Shown: positions 25,393-34,323, numbered from the stretch's first letter. The stretch: DNA of 64,000 nt from Clostridium sp. CX1 (GCF_025398335.1 NZ_JAODOO010000008.1:117124-181123), one strand, 5' to 3'. Notes: generated by a model from the letters alone, not told the origin. Numbers and translations are program-made.

Positions 25393-26061
25393 CTATCTCG
25401 CTTCCTGAAATCTATGTAAAAAATAATTTACAATAAATGAAACAGCTAGTAGTATAATTCCTATAGTTATAGATTCTTGAAAATTACCTTTTCCAGTTTC
25501 CAGTGCTATATAAGTAGTCATAACCCTAGTCTCACCCTGAATATTGCCCCCAACCATCATCACTGCACCTACCTCTGATATAGCTCGTCCAAATCCTGCA
25601 GTAATGGAGGAAAGCATTTGAGTCTTAGTTTCCTTTATTATAGTTATATAGGTATCTCTTTTGCCTGCACCTAAAGAAATGCAGGTAGCCTGAATTTCCC
25701 CAATATTTTTCGATAATGATGTTACAGCAATTCCAAATATTATAGGCAGCACTAAAAGGGTCTGCGATATTATCATTGCCAAAGGTGTAAATAGAAGCTC
25801 TAGATTACCTAGAGGACCTTCTTTTGATAACATTAAGTAAACTATCAATCCCATAAGTACTGGCGGCAGGCTCATCAATGTATTGGTTATTCTAAGAATC
25901 ACCTTTTTGCCTCTAAAATTCTTTAATGCTGTTGGAACCGCACATATTAGTGCAACGATAGCTGCTATAAAGGTTGATGATACAGATACCAATAAAGACA
26001 TCCAAACTACCTTTAATATGTCTTTATGTTGTGAAAGGAACCCTATTGCGTCATTAATCAT
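25393..26061 (-). CDS. Tungstate-type ABC transporter permease (TupB-like)
   Basis: A 222-residue permease with about five to six membrane segments and the inner-membrane transport motif. The block GRAISEVGAVMMVGGNIQGETRVMTT is characteristic of TupB/WtpB-like oxyanion permeases and includes the EAA-loop that contacts the ATPase. GAGGGA precedes the ATG. The substrate-binding protein (TupA) expected beside it is missing from the window. Confidence 0.87.
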   Translation of the reverse strand: MINDAIGFLSQHKDILKVVWMSLLVSVSSTFIAAIVALICAVPTALKNFRGKKVILRITNTLMSLPPVLMGLIVYLMLSKEGPLGNLELLFTPLAMIISQTLLVLPIIFGIAVTSLSKNIGEIQATCISLGAGKRDTYITIIKETKTQMLSSITAGFGRAISEVGAVMMVGGNIQGETRVMTTYIALETGKGNFQESITIGIILLAVSFIVNYFLHRFQEAR

Positions 26062-26090
26062 TTATTCTTCCCTCATCTAGATTTTATTAA

Positions 26091-26579
26091 CTATCTAGCA
26101 CACTCTGATGCTTTTCCAGTCAATATATCTATACCATGAGGTAGTGCTGGTAGAATTACTCTTAGATTTTCCACTGCTCCTTTTGGGCTTCCCGGAAGAT
26201 TAACAATTAGAGTTTCATTTCTAATTCCAGAAACAGCCCTTGAAAGCATAGCTTTAGGAGTTACCTTTAAGGACTCATTTCTCATTGCCTCTCCAATTCC
26301 TGGAACATATTTTTTTATTACCTTCATAGTAGCCTCTGGCGTTACATCTCTCATAGAAAAACCTGTACCGCCATTGGTTAAAATCAAGTTTACTTTTAAT
26401 TCATCACAAAGGTAAATTAGCTCCTCCACTATTTTATCTAAATCATCTGGTATAATTTTATAATACTCTACACAATATACATGTTTATCCAGTTCATTTT
26501 TTAATGCTGGTCCTGTACCATCTTCTCTTTCACCTTTGGATCCTTTGTCACTTATAGTTAAAATTGCTGTTTTGATCAT
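26091..26579 (-). CDS. Molybdopterin adenylyltransferase-like protein (MogA/MoaB family)
   Basis: A 162-residue MogA/MoaB fold protein that adenylates molybdopterin before metal insertion. Signatures are ILTISDKGSKGEREDGTGP at the N-terminus, the LILTNGGTGFSMRDVTPEAT loop and the VNLPGSPKGAVENL motif near the C-terminus. It is the first gene of the cofactor/tungstate operon and is divergent from the aldo/keto reductase gene. GGGGGA precedes the ATG. No Moco riboswitch was seen in the ~150-base leader. Confidence 0.9.
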   Translation of the reverse strand: MIKTAILTISDKGSKGEREDGTGPALKNELDKHVYCVEYYKIIPDDLDKIVEELIYLCDELKVNLILTNGGTGFSMRDVTPEATMKVIKKYVPGIGEAMRNESLKVTPKAMLSRAVSGIRNETLIVNLPGSPKGAVENLRVILPALPHGIDILTGKASECAR

Positions 26580-26732
26580 TTTTATCCCCCATTTCTCAAA
26601 ATCACATTTATTCTATATACCATTATATACCACAAGAATGGCAATTACTAGAATGTTTAAGGCATAACGGATTTATTATTAATAATTTTTAGTATATAAT
26701 GTAATAGAAAAATATACAAGGGAGGTTTCTTT

Positions 26733-27860
26733 ATGCAATATAGGAAATTTGGTAGTTGCAATATTAAGCCATCAGCACTAGGTTTTGGGTGTATGAGACT
26801 GCCTGTGTTAGAAGAAGATAATTCAAATATTAATGAACCTGAAGCTATCAAACTTATAAGACATGCTATTGATAAAGGACTAACATATATAGACACCGCC
26901 TATCCTTATCATGGTGGAAATAGTGAGCTTATAGTAGGTAAAGCTCTAAAAGATGGCTATAGAGAGAAAGTCCAACTTGCTACTAAAATGCCTGTTTGGT
27001 TAGTGGAGAAATATGAGGATTTTGACAAGTATCTAAATGAACAACTTTCAAAACTTCAGACAGATTTCATAGATTTTTATCTGCTTCATGCTTTGGATAA
27101 ATCACGTATTGATAAAATGGAGAAATTAGGAGTTTTTAATTTTTTAGACAAGGCCCTAAAGGATGGCAGAATAAAACATGTAGGTTTTTCTTTTCACGAT
27201 AAGCTAGATGTGTTTAAGCATATCCTAGACTTATACTCTTGGGACTTCTGTCAAATACAATATAATTTTTTAGATGAAGCCTATCAAGCTGGAAAAGAAG
27301 GACTTCTATATGCTGCTTCTAAAGGTCTTGCTGTAGTTATAATGGAGCCTCTAAGAGGAGGAACCTTAGCTAAAACGCCGCCACAGGAAGTTGAAAAATT
27401 TTTAAAGGATTCACCTATAAATAAAAGTGCTGTAGACTGGGCTTTGAGTTGGATTTGGAATCACCCAGAAGTTTCTGTAGTGCTAAGCGGTATGAACTCT
27501 ATTGAGCAAATAGATGAGAATATAAAAATAGCTGAAAAGTCACTTCCAAATTCCTTTACTGAAAAAGAAGTTGAAATTATGGACAAAGTGAAGAATAAAT
27601 TTAAGGAGCTTATGAAGGTAGGCTGTACAGGTTGTGAATACTGTATGCCTTGCCCTGCTGGAGTAAATATCCCTAGGAATTTCGCTTTATACAACCAAGC
27701 CTTTATGTATGACGATTTAGAAGGCTGTAAAAATATATATGGAGTGATGCCTGAGCAAGCCAAAGCTTCTTGCTGCATTTCCTGCGGAAAATGTGAAGAT
27801 GTCTGTCCTCAGCACTTGGAAATTAGAAAGCTACTTAAGGATGTAGCTGTAACTCTTTAA
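26733..27860 (+). CDS. Aldo/keto reductase with C-terminal 4Fe-4S domain
   Basis: A 375-residue protein. Residues ~1-280 are an aldo/keto reductase barrel with FGCMRLP, the YIDTAYPYHGGNSE catalytic segment, DFYLLHALD and KHVGFSFHDK. The last ~90 residues are a ferredoxin-like domain with CTGCEYCMPCPAGVNIP and CCISCGKCEDVCPQ, giving two cluster-binding sets. Such fused reductases are common in anaerobes and the substrate is unknown. GGGAGG lies seven bases upstream of the ATG. Confidence 0.9.
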   Translation: MQYRKFGSCNIKPSALGFGCMRLPVLEEDNSNINEPEAIKLIRHAIDKGLTYIDTAYPYHGGNSELIVGKALKDGYREKVQLATKMPVWLVEKYEDFDKYLNEQLSKLQTDFIDFYLLHALDKSRIDKMEKLGVFNFLDKALKDGRIKHVGFSFHDKLDVFKHILDLYSWDFCQIQYNFLDEAYQAGKEGLLYAASKGLAVVIMEPLRGGTLAKTPPQEVEKFLKDSPINKSAVDWALSWIWNHPEVSVVLSGMNSIEQIDENIKIAEKSLPNSFTEKEVEIMDKVKNKFKELMKVGCTGCEYCMPCPAGVNIPRNFALYNQAFMYDDLEGCKNIYGVMPEQAKASCCISCGKCEDVCPQHLEIRKLLKDVAVTL

Positions 27861-27865
27861 TAGGG

Positions 27866-27908
27866 TCTTAAAAATTAAACTTGCCTTATTACAACTAATA
27901 AGGCAAGT
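27866..27908 (-). terminator. Terminator of the 89-residue membrane protein gene
   Basis: A 13-bp stem (ACTTGCCTTATTA with TAATAAGGCAAGT), 4-base loop, followed on the minus strand by TTAATTTTTAAG. It may also end the reductase transcript. Confidence 0.8.
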
Positions 27909-27942
27909 CAGATAAGGATATGTTTTTCAATTAAGTTTAACT

Positions 27943-28212
27943 CTATTTTAGCTCTTCATAATCTACATCTACTATTTTCTTATCACTTAAGTCAAAGAAT
28001 TCTTTCTCCACATTCACATAATCTACTGTTTTTTCTTTTTTATTTATTTTTCTATTTTTCCAACTTTTAAAGTACTTAATACCTTTAGCCCCTCCCCATA
28101 TTGCTATACCAGCCACAACAAGCAGTGGAATAATTTTTATAAGGACAAATATAGCTAATATTCCAAAAACTATCTTAAATGCTCCTGAAAAATTCTTATT
28201 TACAAAATCCAT
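27943..28212 (-). CDS. Small hypothetical membrane protein
   Basis: An 89-residue protein of unknown function. Residues ~10-45 form one long or two short membrane helices (FKIVFGILAIFVLIKIIPLL, then VVAGIAIWGGAKGI), followed by a strongly basic stretch (KSWKNRKINKKEK) and an acidic tail. GAGG precedes the ATG. Monocistronic. Confidence 0.75.
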   Translation of the reverse strand: MDFVNKNFSGAFKIVFGILAIFVLIKIIPLLVVAGIAIWGGAKGIKYFKSWKNRKINKKEKTVDYVNVEKEFFDLSDKKIVDVDYEELK

Positions 28213-28339
28213 AATTTAAACCTCTTTTCCTTAAATATGTTTATGTAATTATTATATCATAAAACCAAATTAAATGGTATTAAATATCACCTTAAGGAGT
28301 ATTAATAAATTGTAAACTTTAAAAGGAGCTTTTATTTTT

Positions 28340-28382
28340 CATAAAAATAAAATGCAACACAAAGTATATCTATGTGTTACAT
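28340..28382 (-). terminator. Terminator of the mntR-like gene
   Basis: ATGTAACACA pairs with TGTGTTGCAT (one mismatch) around an 11-base loop and is followed on the minus strand by TTTATTTTTAT. Confidence 0.75.
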
Positions 28383-28390
28383 CTTATTGT

Positions 28391-28870
28391 CTATTGCTCA
28401 TCTTTTCTTTTCTTTTTTCTAAACAAATCAAAATCGCTTATTACTTCAGGATTCTCCTGTATAAAGCTAATAAAATCCTCTAAGTACTCCACAGTTTCGT
28501 TGCTTATAGTATGTTCCAATTTTTCCGTTTGTTCTAGAATTCCGTCTGATATTCCAAGCACCTTGAAAAAACCTTCAATGATGTTATGTCTTTTTAATAA
28601 GTATTTACCCATACTTTTCCCATCTTCCGTAAGAATTATTATGCCATATTTCTCGTACTTTACAAACTTTAATTCAGCTAATTTTTGAACCATCTTTGTT
28701 GCAGATGGTGGTTGAACATTTAGAGACTTAGCTAAATCATGTATACGAGTAAAGCCTATCTGTTCCGAAAGCCTGTAGATCATTTCCAAATAATCCTCCA
28801 TAGATGCCGTTAAAGTGTCATATTCTTTTTTCATATACTCACTAAAAGTAAAAAAATCTTCATCAGCCAT
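28391..28870 (-). CDS. DtxR/MntR-family metal-dependent regulator
   Basis: A 159-residue DtxR-family repressor. The winged helix occupies about residues 20-85 (MEDYLEMIYRLSEQIGFTRIHDLAKSL, recognition helix VQPPSATKMVQKLAEL) and the dimerisation/metal domain follows with RHNIIEGFFKVLG and E-x3-H type ligands in EQTEKLEHTIS. It is divergent from an NRAMP manganese transporter, so MntR is the likely identity: it represses Mn uptake when Mn is sufficient. AGGTGA precedes the ATG. Confidence 0.88.
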   Translation of the reverse strand: MADEDFFTFSEYMKKEYDTLTASMEDYLEMIYRLSEQIGFTRIHDLAKSLNVQPPSATKMVQKLAELKFVKYEKYGIIILTEDGKSMGKYLLKRHNIIEGFFKVLGISDGILEQTEKLEHTISNETVEYLEDFISFIQENPEVISDFDLFRKKKRKDEQ

Positions 28871-28995
28871 AGAATCACCTGCCTTGTGGAATTACATGCA
28901 ACTTATACCCTACATCAATTATATGAAATAAATATTAAAAGTAGAACTTATTAATCACTTTTTTTCAGTATTATTCATATTGTAAATTAGGAAAG

Positions 28996-29009
28996 TTAGT
29001 ATAGGCTAA
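28996..29009 (+). promoter_or_regulatory. Candidate MntR/DtxR operator before the NRAMP gene
   Basis: TTAGTATAGGCTAA is an inverted repeat (TTAG/CTAA) resembling the core of DtxR-family boxes such as TTAGGTTAGGCTAACCTAA. It lies about 65 bases before the transporter start codon in the shared mntR/mntH-type intergenic region. Confidence 0.45.
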
Positions 29010-29073
29010 AAATGTTACTTAGCATTAATGATTTTAAAATAAACTAAGATAATATAAATCAGGAGGAACTATT

Positions 29074-30354
29074 ATGTATCCAGAAACAGAGTTTAAAGAT
29101 TTAACACTAACTAAATCTAAATATAGATGGGACTTGGCAACTAAAGTTAAAGGAGTTCTTAAGTATTTAGGCCCTGCTTTTATAGTCAGTGTTGCATATG
29201 TAGATCCTGGAAACTTTGCTACCAATATAACCGGCGGATCCGTATTTAATTATAATTTAATTTGGGTAATATTATGGAGTAACCTGATGGCAATTTTTCT
29301 CCAAACTCTTTCCGCTAAGCTAGGCATTGCTACTGGCTTCAATCTATCTCAAATGTGCGGAAAAATATTTTCAAAAAAAGTTAACTGGTTTTTATGGACA
29401 ATAGCTTGTATTACAGCTATGGCTACAACCTTAGCAGAATTTTTAGGAGCTTCTTTAGGCCTATATCTTCTCTTTAGAATACCACTTACTTATGCCGGCG
29501 TTATTACTGTAATATTAACTTTTATTATAGTTAACCTTCAAAAATATGGACAGAGAGCTGTGGAACTTGTAATCACTGTATTAGTGTCAGTAATATGTAT
29601 CGCCTATGGTTTTGAAGTTATTTTGGCAGATCCAAAGTGGACATCTGTAGCTCTTCATGCTCTAGTCCCTTCACTTCCAAATAGCAATGCTCTTTATGTA
29701 GCAGTGGGAATGCTAGGAGCCACAGTTATGCCTCATGTAATCTATCTTCATTCCGCGTTAGTCCAATCTAGGAATAAAAATTCCACAAAAGAAGAAAAAG
29801 CAAGACACTTGAAAATGGAAAAAATAGACATAACTATAGCTATGAATATAGCTTTTCTAGTAAACTCTGCTATGGTAATCGTATCCGCTGCAGTTTTCTT
29901 TAGTCAAGGAATTGCTGTAGATTCAATAGAGCAAGCCCATAAATCCCTACAGCCCCTCCTTGGAAGCTTATCTAGTGGTGCCTTTGGCATTGCTCTGCTG
30001 GCTTCTGGGCTATCCTCTTCTGCGGTAGGTGCTATGGCTGGAGAAAGTCTTATGGATGGCTTTGTTAACTTGAAAATCAATACTAACCTAAAGAGAATAA
30101 TAACAATGGCTCCTGGTATGATTATAATATTACTTGGGGTAAACCCAATGAAGGCCTTAGTTTCAAGTCAAGTTATTTTAAGCTTTGCACTTCCGGCAGC
30201 AGTTATTCCTCTTATGATTATAAGCAGTAAAAAAGATATTATGGGAGAAATGGTAAACAGACCTTCTACTAAGGTTATAGGTTGGATTATAACTTCTATA
30301 ATAATCTCTTTAAATTTAGTACTATTGTTCCTTACCTTCACCGGTAAAAATTAA
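29074..30354 (+). CDS. NRAMP-family manganese transporter (MntH-like)
   Basis: A 426-residue polytopic transporter with about 11 membrane helices. The two metal-binding motifs are intact: DPGN at 44-47 in TM1 and MPH at 219-221 in TM6. It should import Mn2+ (possibly Fe2+) with protons. AGGAGG precedes the ATG. It is divergent from the mntR-like gene and carries an operator-like palindrome upstream. Confidence 0.93.
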   Translation: MYPETEFKDLTLTKSKYRWDLATKVKGVLKYLGPAFIVSVAYVDPGNFATNITGGSVFNYNLIWVILWSNLMAIFLQTLSAKLGIATGFNLSQMCGKIFSKKVNWFLWTIACITAMATTLAEFLGASLGLYLLFRIPLTYAGVITVILTFIIVNLQKYGQRAVELVITVLVSVICIAYGFEVILADPKWTSVALHALVPSLPNSNALYVAVGMLGATVMPHVIYLHSALVQSRNKNSTKEEKARHLKMEKIDITIAMNIAFLVNSAMVIVSAAVFFSQGIAVDSIEQAHKSLQPLLGSLSSGAFGIALLASGLSSSAVGAMAGESLMDGFVNLKINTNLKRIITMAPGMIIILLGVNPMKALVSSQVILSFALPAAVIPLMIISSKKDIMGEMVNRPSTKVIGWIITSIIISLNLVLLFLTFTGKN

Positions 30355-30370
30355 AAATCAAAATACATCA

Positions 30371-30408
30371 AAAAGTCCACTAGTAAAAATCTGGTGGACT
30401 TTAAAATT
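30371..30408 (+). terminator. Terminator of the NRAMP gene
   Basis: AAAGTCCAC pairs with GTGGACTTT around a 13-base loop, with a weak TAAAATTT tail. Confidence 0.65.
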
Positions 30409-30567
30409 TGGGAATAGGTTCTGTTTCTTTATACTTGTTTTAACAGTTATTTAGCACTTGTAGTAATTAATTCCACAATTTTGAAACTTATCACTTTAAA
30501 ATTCATTTGATATGTTATAATTAATATGTTAAAATATTTTAAATTTTTGTTATAAGGGGGAGATTCT

Positions 30568-31440
30568 ATGCGTTTTGCTACTTTTGTTTACCAAGATTGT
30601 GAACAAATAGGCATTATTTTAGATGGGGAAAATTCAATTTTATGTTTAAAGGAATTATTTCCTGGTTTATCAATGATGGAGCTTATAGCTAATTTTAATA
30701 GTGAAATAGAAAATAAAATTAATACTATGAAAAGTAAGTTACAAAGAATATCACTAAACAGTATTATTTTAGAGTCGCCTATTCCAAATCCTCCAAGGGG
30801 AATTATATGCCTTGGTAAAAACTATAAGGATCATGTAAAAGAAGTTGCTAAGGCAGTAGAAAAAGAAGGAGATATTCCTGAGTTTCCCATATACTTTTCC
30901 AAGCTTGTAGATAGATGTGTTGGACATAATTCAAATATACCGTCTCACAAGGGCTTAACGGAGAAGCTAGACTATGAAGTAGAACTGGCAATTATAATCG
31001 GTAAAGAAGGTAAGAATATACCTATGGATAAAGTAGAAGATTATATATTTGGGTACACCATTTTAAACGATATTTCTGTAAGAGATTCTCAATGGAAACA
31101 TAGTCAATGGTTTAAAGGAAAGAGTTTTAATGGGACATGCCCTATGGGGCCTTGGATAGTTTCCAAAGATGAACTAAGGCTTCCTTTAGAGTTAGATATC
31201 AAATGCTTTGTTAATGGTGAGTTAAGACAAAACTCTAATACAAGAGAATTTATCTTCGATATACCATACATAATAAGGGACTTTTCAAAAGGTATAACCT
31301 TAAAACCTGGCGATGTAATCGCCACAGGAACTCCCGCTGGCGTAGGCATGGGATTTACTCCTCCTAAATATCTAAATTCTGGAGATCAGGTCCACTGCTA
31401 TATTGAAGGCATAGGCTCCTTAAAAAATGAAGTACTTTAA
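30568..31440 (+). CDS. Fumarylacetoacetate hydrolase family protein
   Basis: A 290-residue FAH-family protein. The N-terminal ~60 residues form the small lid domain and the catalytic domain follows, with IICLGKNYKDHVKE, the metal-binding Glu pair in DYEVELAIIIGKEG, the GYTILNDISVRD block and the C-terminal KPGDVIATGTPAGVGMG. Members hydrolyse or decarboxylate acylpyruvates or 2-oxo-diacids; the exact substrate cannot be set from sequence. AGGGGG precedes the ATG. The soluble chemoreceptor gene follows after 58 bases and may be co-transcribed. Confidence 0.88.
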   Translation: MRFATFVYQDCEQIGIILDGENSILCLKELFPGLSMMELIANFNSEIENKINTMKSKLQRISLNSIILESPIPNPPRGIICLGKNYKDHVKEVAKAVEKEGDIPEFPIYFSKLVDRCVGHNSNIPSHKGLTEKLDYEVELAIIIGKEGKNIPMDKVEDYIFGYTILNDISVRDSQWKHSQWFKGKSFNGTCPMGPWIVSKDELRLPLELDIKCFVNGELRQNSNTREFIFDIPYIIRDFSKGITLKPGDVIATGTPAGVGMGFTPPKYLNSGDQVHCYIEGIGSLKNEVL

Positions 31441-31498
31441 CCTTTATACTAGAAGAATATCTAGTTAACATTTTTTTAGATTGTACCAGGAGGTAATT

Positions 31499-32347
31499 AT
31501 GAATAAGATAAATAATAGAAAAGATTATGGAAATGAATTTTTAAACGCTTATAGCATACTGATTCCTTTTTTCCAGCACTTCTTTAGTGAAGATATTCTT
31601 CTATCCATTGCAGATACTGAAAAATACTTAGACATTTATGGCAATGAAAAATTGAATTTAGACGTAAAAGCTGGAGATTTAATAAGCAAAGATGGAGGAG
31701 ACCAAGAAGCTATAAAAACAAAAAGGGTAGTTATAAAAAGGATACCTCAGGATATCTTTGGCATGGAAATCCAATCTATATCCATTCCTGCTCTAGATGA
31801 CAATGATAAAGTTGTAGGCTGTGTATCCCTTTGTAAAAACCTAAATAGACAATACCAAGTCTCTAATCTCTCAAAAACTCTATCTTCTGCACTGCAGCAA
31901 ATTAGCGAGAGTACAAACGAACTATCTTTAGGCGTACAGACTATCGCTGATGCCAATTATGCAATAACACAAAATATTTTAGATACTAATGAAGAGGTGC
32001 AAAATACAGATGAGATACTAAACTTTGTAAGAAATGTGGCTAGGCAGACAAATCTTTTAGGTTTAAACGCTTCAATAGAAGCTGCGAGAGCTGGTGATAT
32101 GGGAAAAGGCTTTAACGTGGTAGCAAAAGAAATAAGGAAACTTTCTACCTCAAGTAGTGAATCTATAAAAAAGATAGATGAGGTTTTAAAAAGAATTCAA
32201 AGTTCTGTTTTAAGCATATCTGATAGTATAAATGAAATTAATAATACCTTTAATAAACAAGCATCCTCTTTCCAGGAGATAAATGCCTTGATTCAAGAAC
32301 TATCTGCCAGTGCTGAGGTTTTAGAAGGCATAGCAGAATCCTACTAA
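31499..32347 (+). CDS. Soluble short chemoreceptor-like protein
   Basis: A 282-residue protein without membrane segments. The N-terminal half (~1-120) looks like a PAS/Cache-type sensor that ends in [20 protein letters not shown]. The C-terminal half is a shortened chemoreceptor signalling hairpin containing [24 protein letters not shown], the CheA/CheW contact tip. It may form cytoplasmic signalling arrays. AGGAGG precedes the ATG at 31499; a TTG six codons earlier overlaps that region. The next ~800 bases are occupied by the second hairpin element. Confidence 0.85.
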   Translation: MNKINNRKDYGNEFLNAYSILIPFFQHFFSEDILLSIADTEKYLDIYGNEKLNLDVKAGDLISKDGGDQEAIKTKRVVIKRIPQDIFGMEIQSISIPALDDNDKVVGCVSLCKNLNRQYQVSNLSKTLSSALQQISESTNELSLGVQTIADANYAITQNILDTNEEVQNTDEILNFVRNVARQTNLLGLNASIEAARAGDMGKGFNVVAKEIRKLSTSSSESIKKIDEVLKRIQSSVLSISDSINEINNTFNKQASSFQEINALIQELSASAEVLEGIAESY

Positions 32348-32418
32348 AAAATAGGACAACCTATTCTACTTAGTAGAGGATTAAGACAGTTTATATAAGT
32401 ATTATGCGACACAAAGGG

Positions 32419-32530
32419 AACTTAGCAATTAGACTTGGCAGCCTGTGCATGTAGGCAGTTATGTAGTGCTCTGTTAGCTCTCACATCTATCAACACACAG
32501 GCTACAAAGTTTTAATTCTTATTCTAAGTT
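32419..32530. repeat. Hairpin unit B, copy 2, truncated
   Basis: The basal stem remains (AACTTAG with CTAAGTT, GCAGCCTGTG with CACAGGCTAC), but about 150 bases of the upper stem and loop present in copy 1 are missing. The deletion keeps the hairpin symmetrical. Confidence 0.65.
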
Positions 32531-32540
32531 GCTTTTTTAT

Positions 32541-32670
32541 CCGATGACTACCTGCTCTAATACTCCCATCTTCTCCAAAGTGTACGTTACGAGCGGCTAC
32601 GTCCCTGGATTCGTTCGACTAAGAATCAGATGGTGTTGAAACCCCCTCTGACTCAAGTCTTCACTTCATC
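32541..32670 (+). other. 130-bp insertion in the element, possible IS605-family right-end remnant
   Basis: This stretch interrupts the homology with copy 1 exactly. Its GC content is clearly higher than the flanks, its ends are a short inverted pair (CGATGA/TCATCG) and it can fold (CTGGATTC with GAATCAG; CCATCT with AGATGG). The segment GTTCGACTAAGAATC followed by a hairpin recalls the non-coding right end of IS200/IS605 TnpB elements from memory. No transposase or tnpB coding remains. Assignment is tentative. Confidence 0.35.
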
Positions 32671-32888
32671 GTAATATAAATATTAAATATATGTGCTTAT
32701 ATAAAGGACTGGTAGGTCCTTATGTCGCAAGACTTTTACCAGCCCCTTTTCAGAATTCTTCACTGTATAAATTATTTTATTATATTAATTTATTATCATT
32801 CCAAGGAATGTTTTATACTCTTATAATTACACAAATATCATTTACACATGCTCCGCATATTTTTATTGACTGTATTATTCACATAACA

Positions 32889-33134
32889 AAAATTTTGAAA
32901 GCACTAAAAATAGGTGTGTAGGCAGAGGTATACTGCGTAGAAAACTTCGAATGAGGCTTAGAAGGCCTTATGCTGGTGATTTTGAAAATGTTAACGGAAA
33001 CTCAGCTTTCGAAGAAAGCATTGAGTTGTAGTTCATTTTCAAAGATGAGCCAGCATTAGACCTTCTTGCTGAAATGAGGGCTTTTAAGCAGTATGACTCT
33101 GCTTAACACACCGGTGTTCAGTGCTTCAAACTTT
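32889..33134. repeat. Hairpin unit A, copy 2
   Basis: A ~245-bp imperfect palindrome centred near 33010 (CAGCTTTCGAAG-AAAGC), the reverse-complement homologue of 15980-16228. Arms include AGAAGGCCTTATGCTGG with CCAGCATTAGACCTTCT. Confidence 0.75.
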
Positions 33135-33155
33135 TGCTACGTATAATACTTATTC

Positions 33156-34247
33156 TTAGTCTTCATTCTTTTCCTTATCTTTGTCCTTATTCTCTTTCTT
33201 GTTTTCCTTTATTTTTTCTTTTTTATCTTTTTTTTCATCCTTATGTTCCTTTTCTACTTTAACATTTATTTCAACGCTTCCTGTATTATTTACAGCTTTT
33301 GGAGCAGTAGAACTATTTCCAGTACTGTTCAAAGTTTTAGAACTGTCTTTGCTTGCTTCACTATTACTTGCCTTTAATTGCTCATTGGTTAAAACTTTGC
33401 TATCTTCTTTAATGCTCTCTGCAGCTTTTACTGCTTCTTTACCTTCTTCTTTAGTTATAGTTCCATTTTTAACTTCTGCTTTAAGTTGTTTCTTTAGCTG
33501 ACCTACTCCGCCCTTCATTACCTCTTTCTTCTCTGCTACTATCTTAGAAAATTTCTCTTTTTGTGCTGTCAATGCTTCTTGTTTTTCTTTTAATGTGTTT
33601 TCAGCTATTTTTATCTCCTCTGCATTGCCTGATTTTTTAACCTCTTCCAACTTCTTTTCTGCTTCTTTTACTGCTTTTTTCTCCTCTATTAAAGCTTGTC
33701 TTTCTTTTGCAACTGCTATTATAGCCTCTTTCTTAGCAGTTTGCATCTCTATAACTAGAGCTATAGTTTCCTTTGCCTTATCAGGAAGCTTACTTTGCAA
33801 ATTTTTAAGTACTTCTATAGATTTTTCCTGTCTTTCGCTTATTTTTTCTTCTAAATTCTTTAATTTATCTAGCTTTTCACTATCTTGTTCCTTATCTACA
33901 GTGGTTTTTTCTACCGTTTCCTGAACCTTGTCAACAGCATCATTCATCTTATTGTTATAGTCATTAATAGCTTCATTGGAAAGATCTGTTTTTTCTTTCT
34001 CAGCCATTACTTCACTTTCTCCTAGTCTTTCCTCTGCAACTTCTATCAATACCTCTGCCTTGTTTTCTCCAGTACTTAGATTTATCTTTATGTTATCTAT
34101 GGCTTTGTCTATTGGGTATAAAATTGTACTATCGGGAGTTACTCCTGCCTGTTCTTTTAAAGTTTCAACACTTCCATCAGCTAGTACCTTCCCCGTAATA
34201 TTTAAAGATACTGTTAATGCTGTAATAAATAATATTAACTTTTTCAT
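33156..34247 (-). CDS. Secreted DUF5667-type protein, Lys/Glu-rich
   Basis: A 363-residue exported protein. A signal peptide covers residues 1-23 (cleavage after VLADG or just before). A DUF5667-like region follows (VTPDSTILYPIDKAIDNIKINLS to ~140), then a long predicted coiled coil dense in Lys and Glu, and a low-complexity tail ending in KEKIKENKKENKDK. DUF5667 proteins often sit beside sigma/anti-sigma pairs, as here, divergent from sigI-rsgI. The promoter carries the same ACCCC...CGTA elements as sigI. Function unknown. GGAGG precedes the ATG. Confidence 0.82.
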   Translation of the reverse strand: MKKLILFITALTVSLNITGKVLADGSVETLKEQAGVTPDSTILYPIDKAIDNIKINLSTGENKAEVLIEVAEERLGESEVMAEKEKTDLSNEAINDYNNKMNDAVDKVQETVEKTTVDKEQDSEKLDKLKNLEEKISERQEKSIEVLKNLQSKLPDKAKETIALVIEMQTAKKEAIIAVAKERQALIEEKKAVKEAEKKLEEVKKSGNAEEIKIAENTLKEKQEALTAQKEKFSKIVAEKKEVMKGGVGQLKKQLKAEVKNGTITKEEGKEAVKAAESIKEDSKVLTNEQLKASNSEASKDSSKTLNSTGNSSTAPKAVNNTGSVEINVKVEKEHKDEKKDKKEKIKENKKENKDKDKEKNED

Positions 34248-34292
34248 GTAAATTCCTCCTTAAGATTCTTTTATATTCTTGTCATAGATATT

Positions 34293-34323
34293 TACGGTTA
34301 AGCTTCCTACATTTTAGGGGGTA
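34293..34323 (-). promoter_or_regulatory. Candidate SigI promoter of the DUF5667 gene
   Basis: On the minus strand TACCCCCTAAAAT (34323-34311) is followed after 14 bases by CGTA (34296-34293). The element nearly matches the one before sigI, and ACCCC/CGWA elements are what I recall for SigI-type promoters. Confidence 0.55.

Larger units (their letters stand above)
32406..33141. mobile_element. Non-coding two-hairpin element, copy 2 (inverted, rearranged)
   Basis: A 736-bp block that is the reverse-complement homologue of 15973-16848. From left to right it has a shortened unit B, a 130-bp insertion, the AT-rich spacer and a full unit A. Ends are GCGACACAAAG at the left and the complement of CGTAGCAAAAG at the right, close to the ends of copy 1. 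It fills the gap between the soluble chemoreceptor and DUF5667 genes. Relative to copy 1 it lost the upper part of hairpin B and gained the insertion. Confidence 0.6.

Noticed and set aside
33181..33924. Plus-strand open frames opposite the DUF5667 gene
   Set aside because: Ser/Phe/Leu-rich translations are the mirror of a Lys/Glu-rich coding strand; the minus-strand gene has a signal peptide, a ribosome binding site and a promoter.
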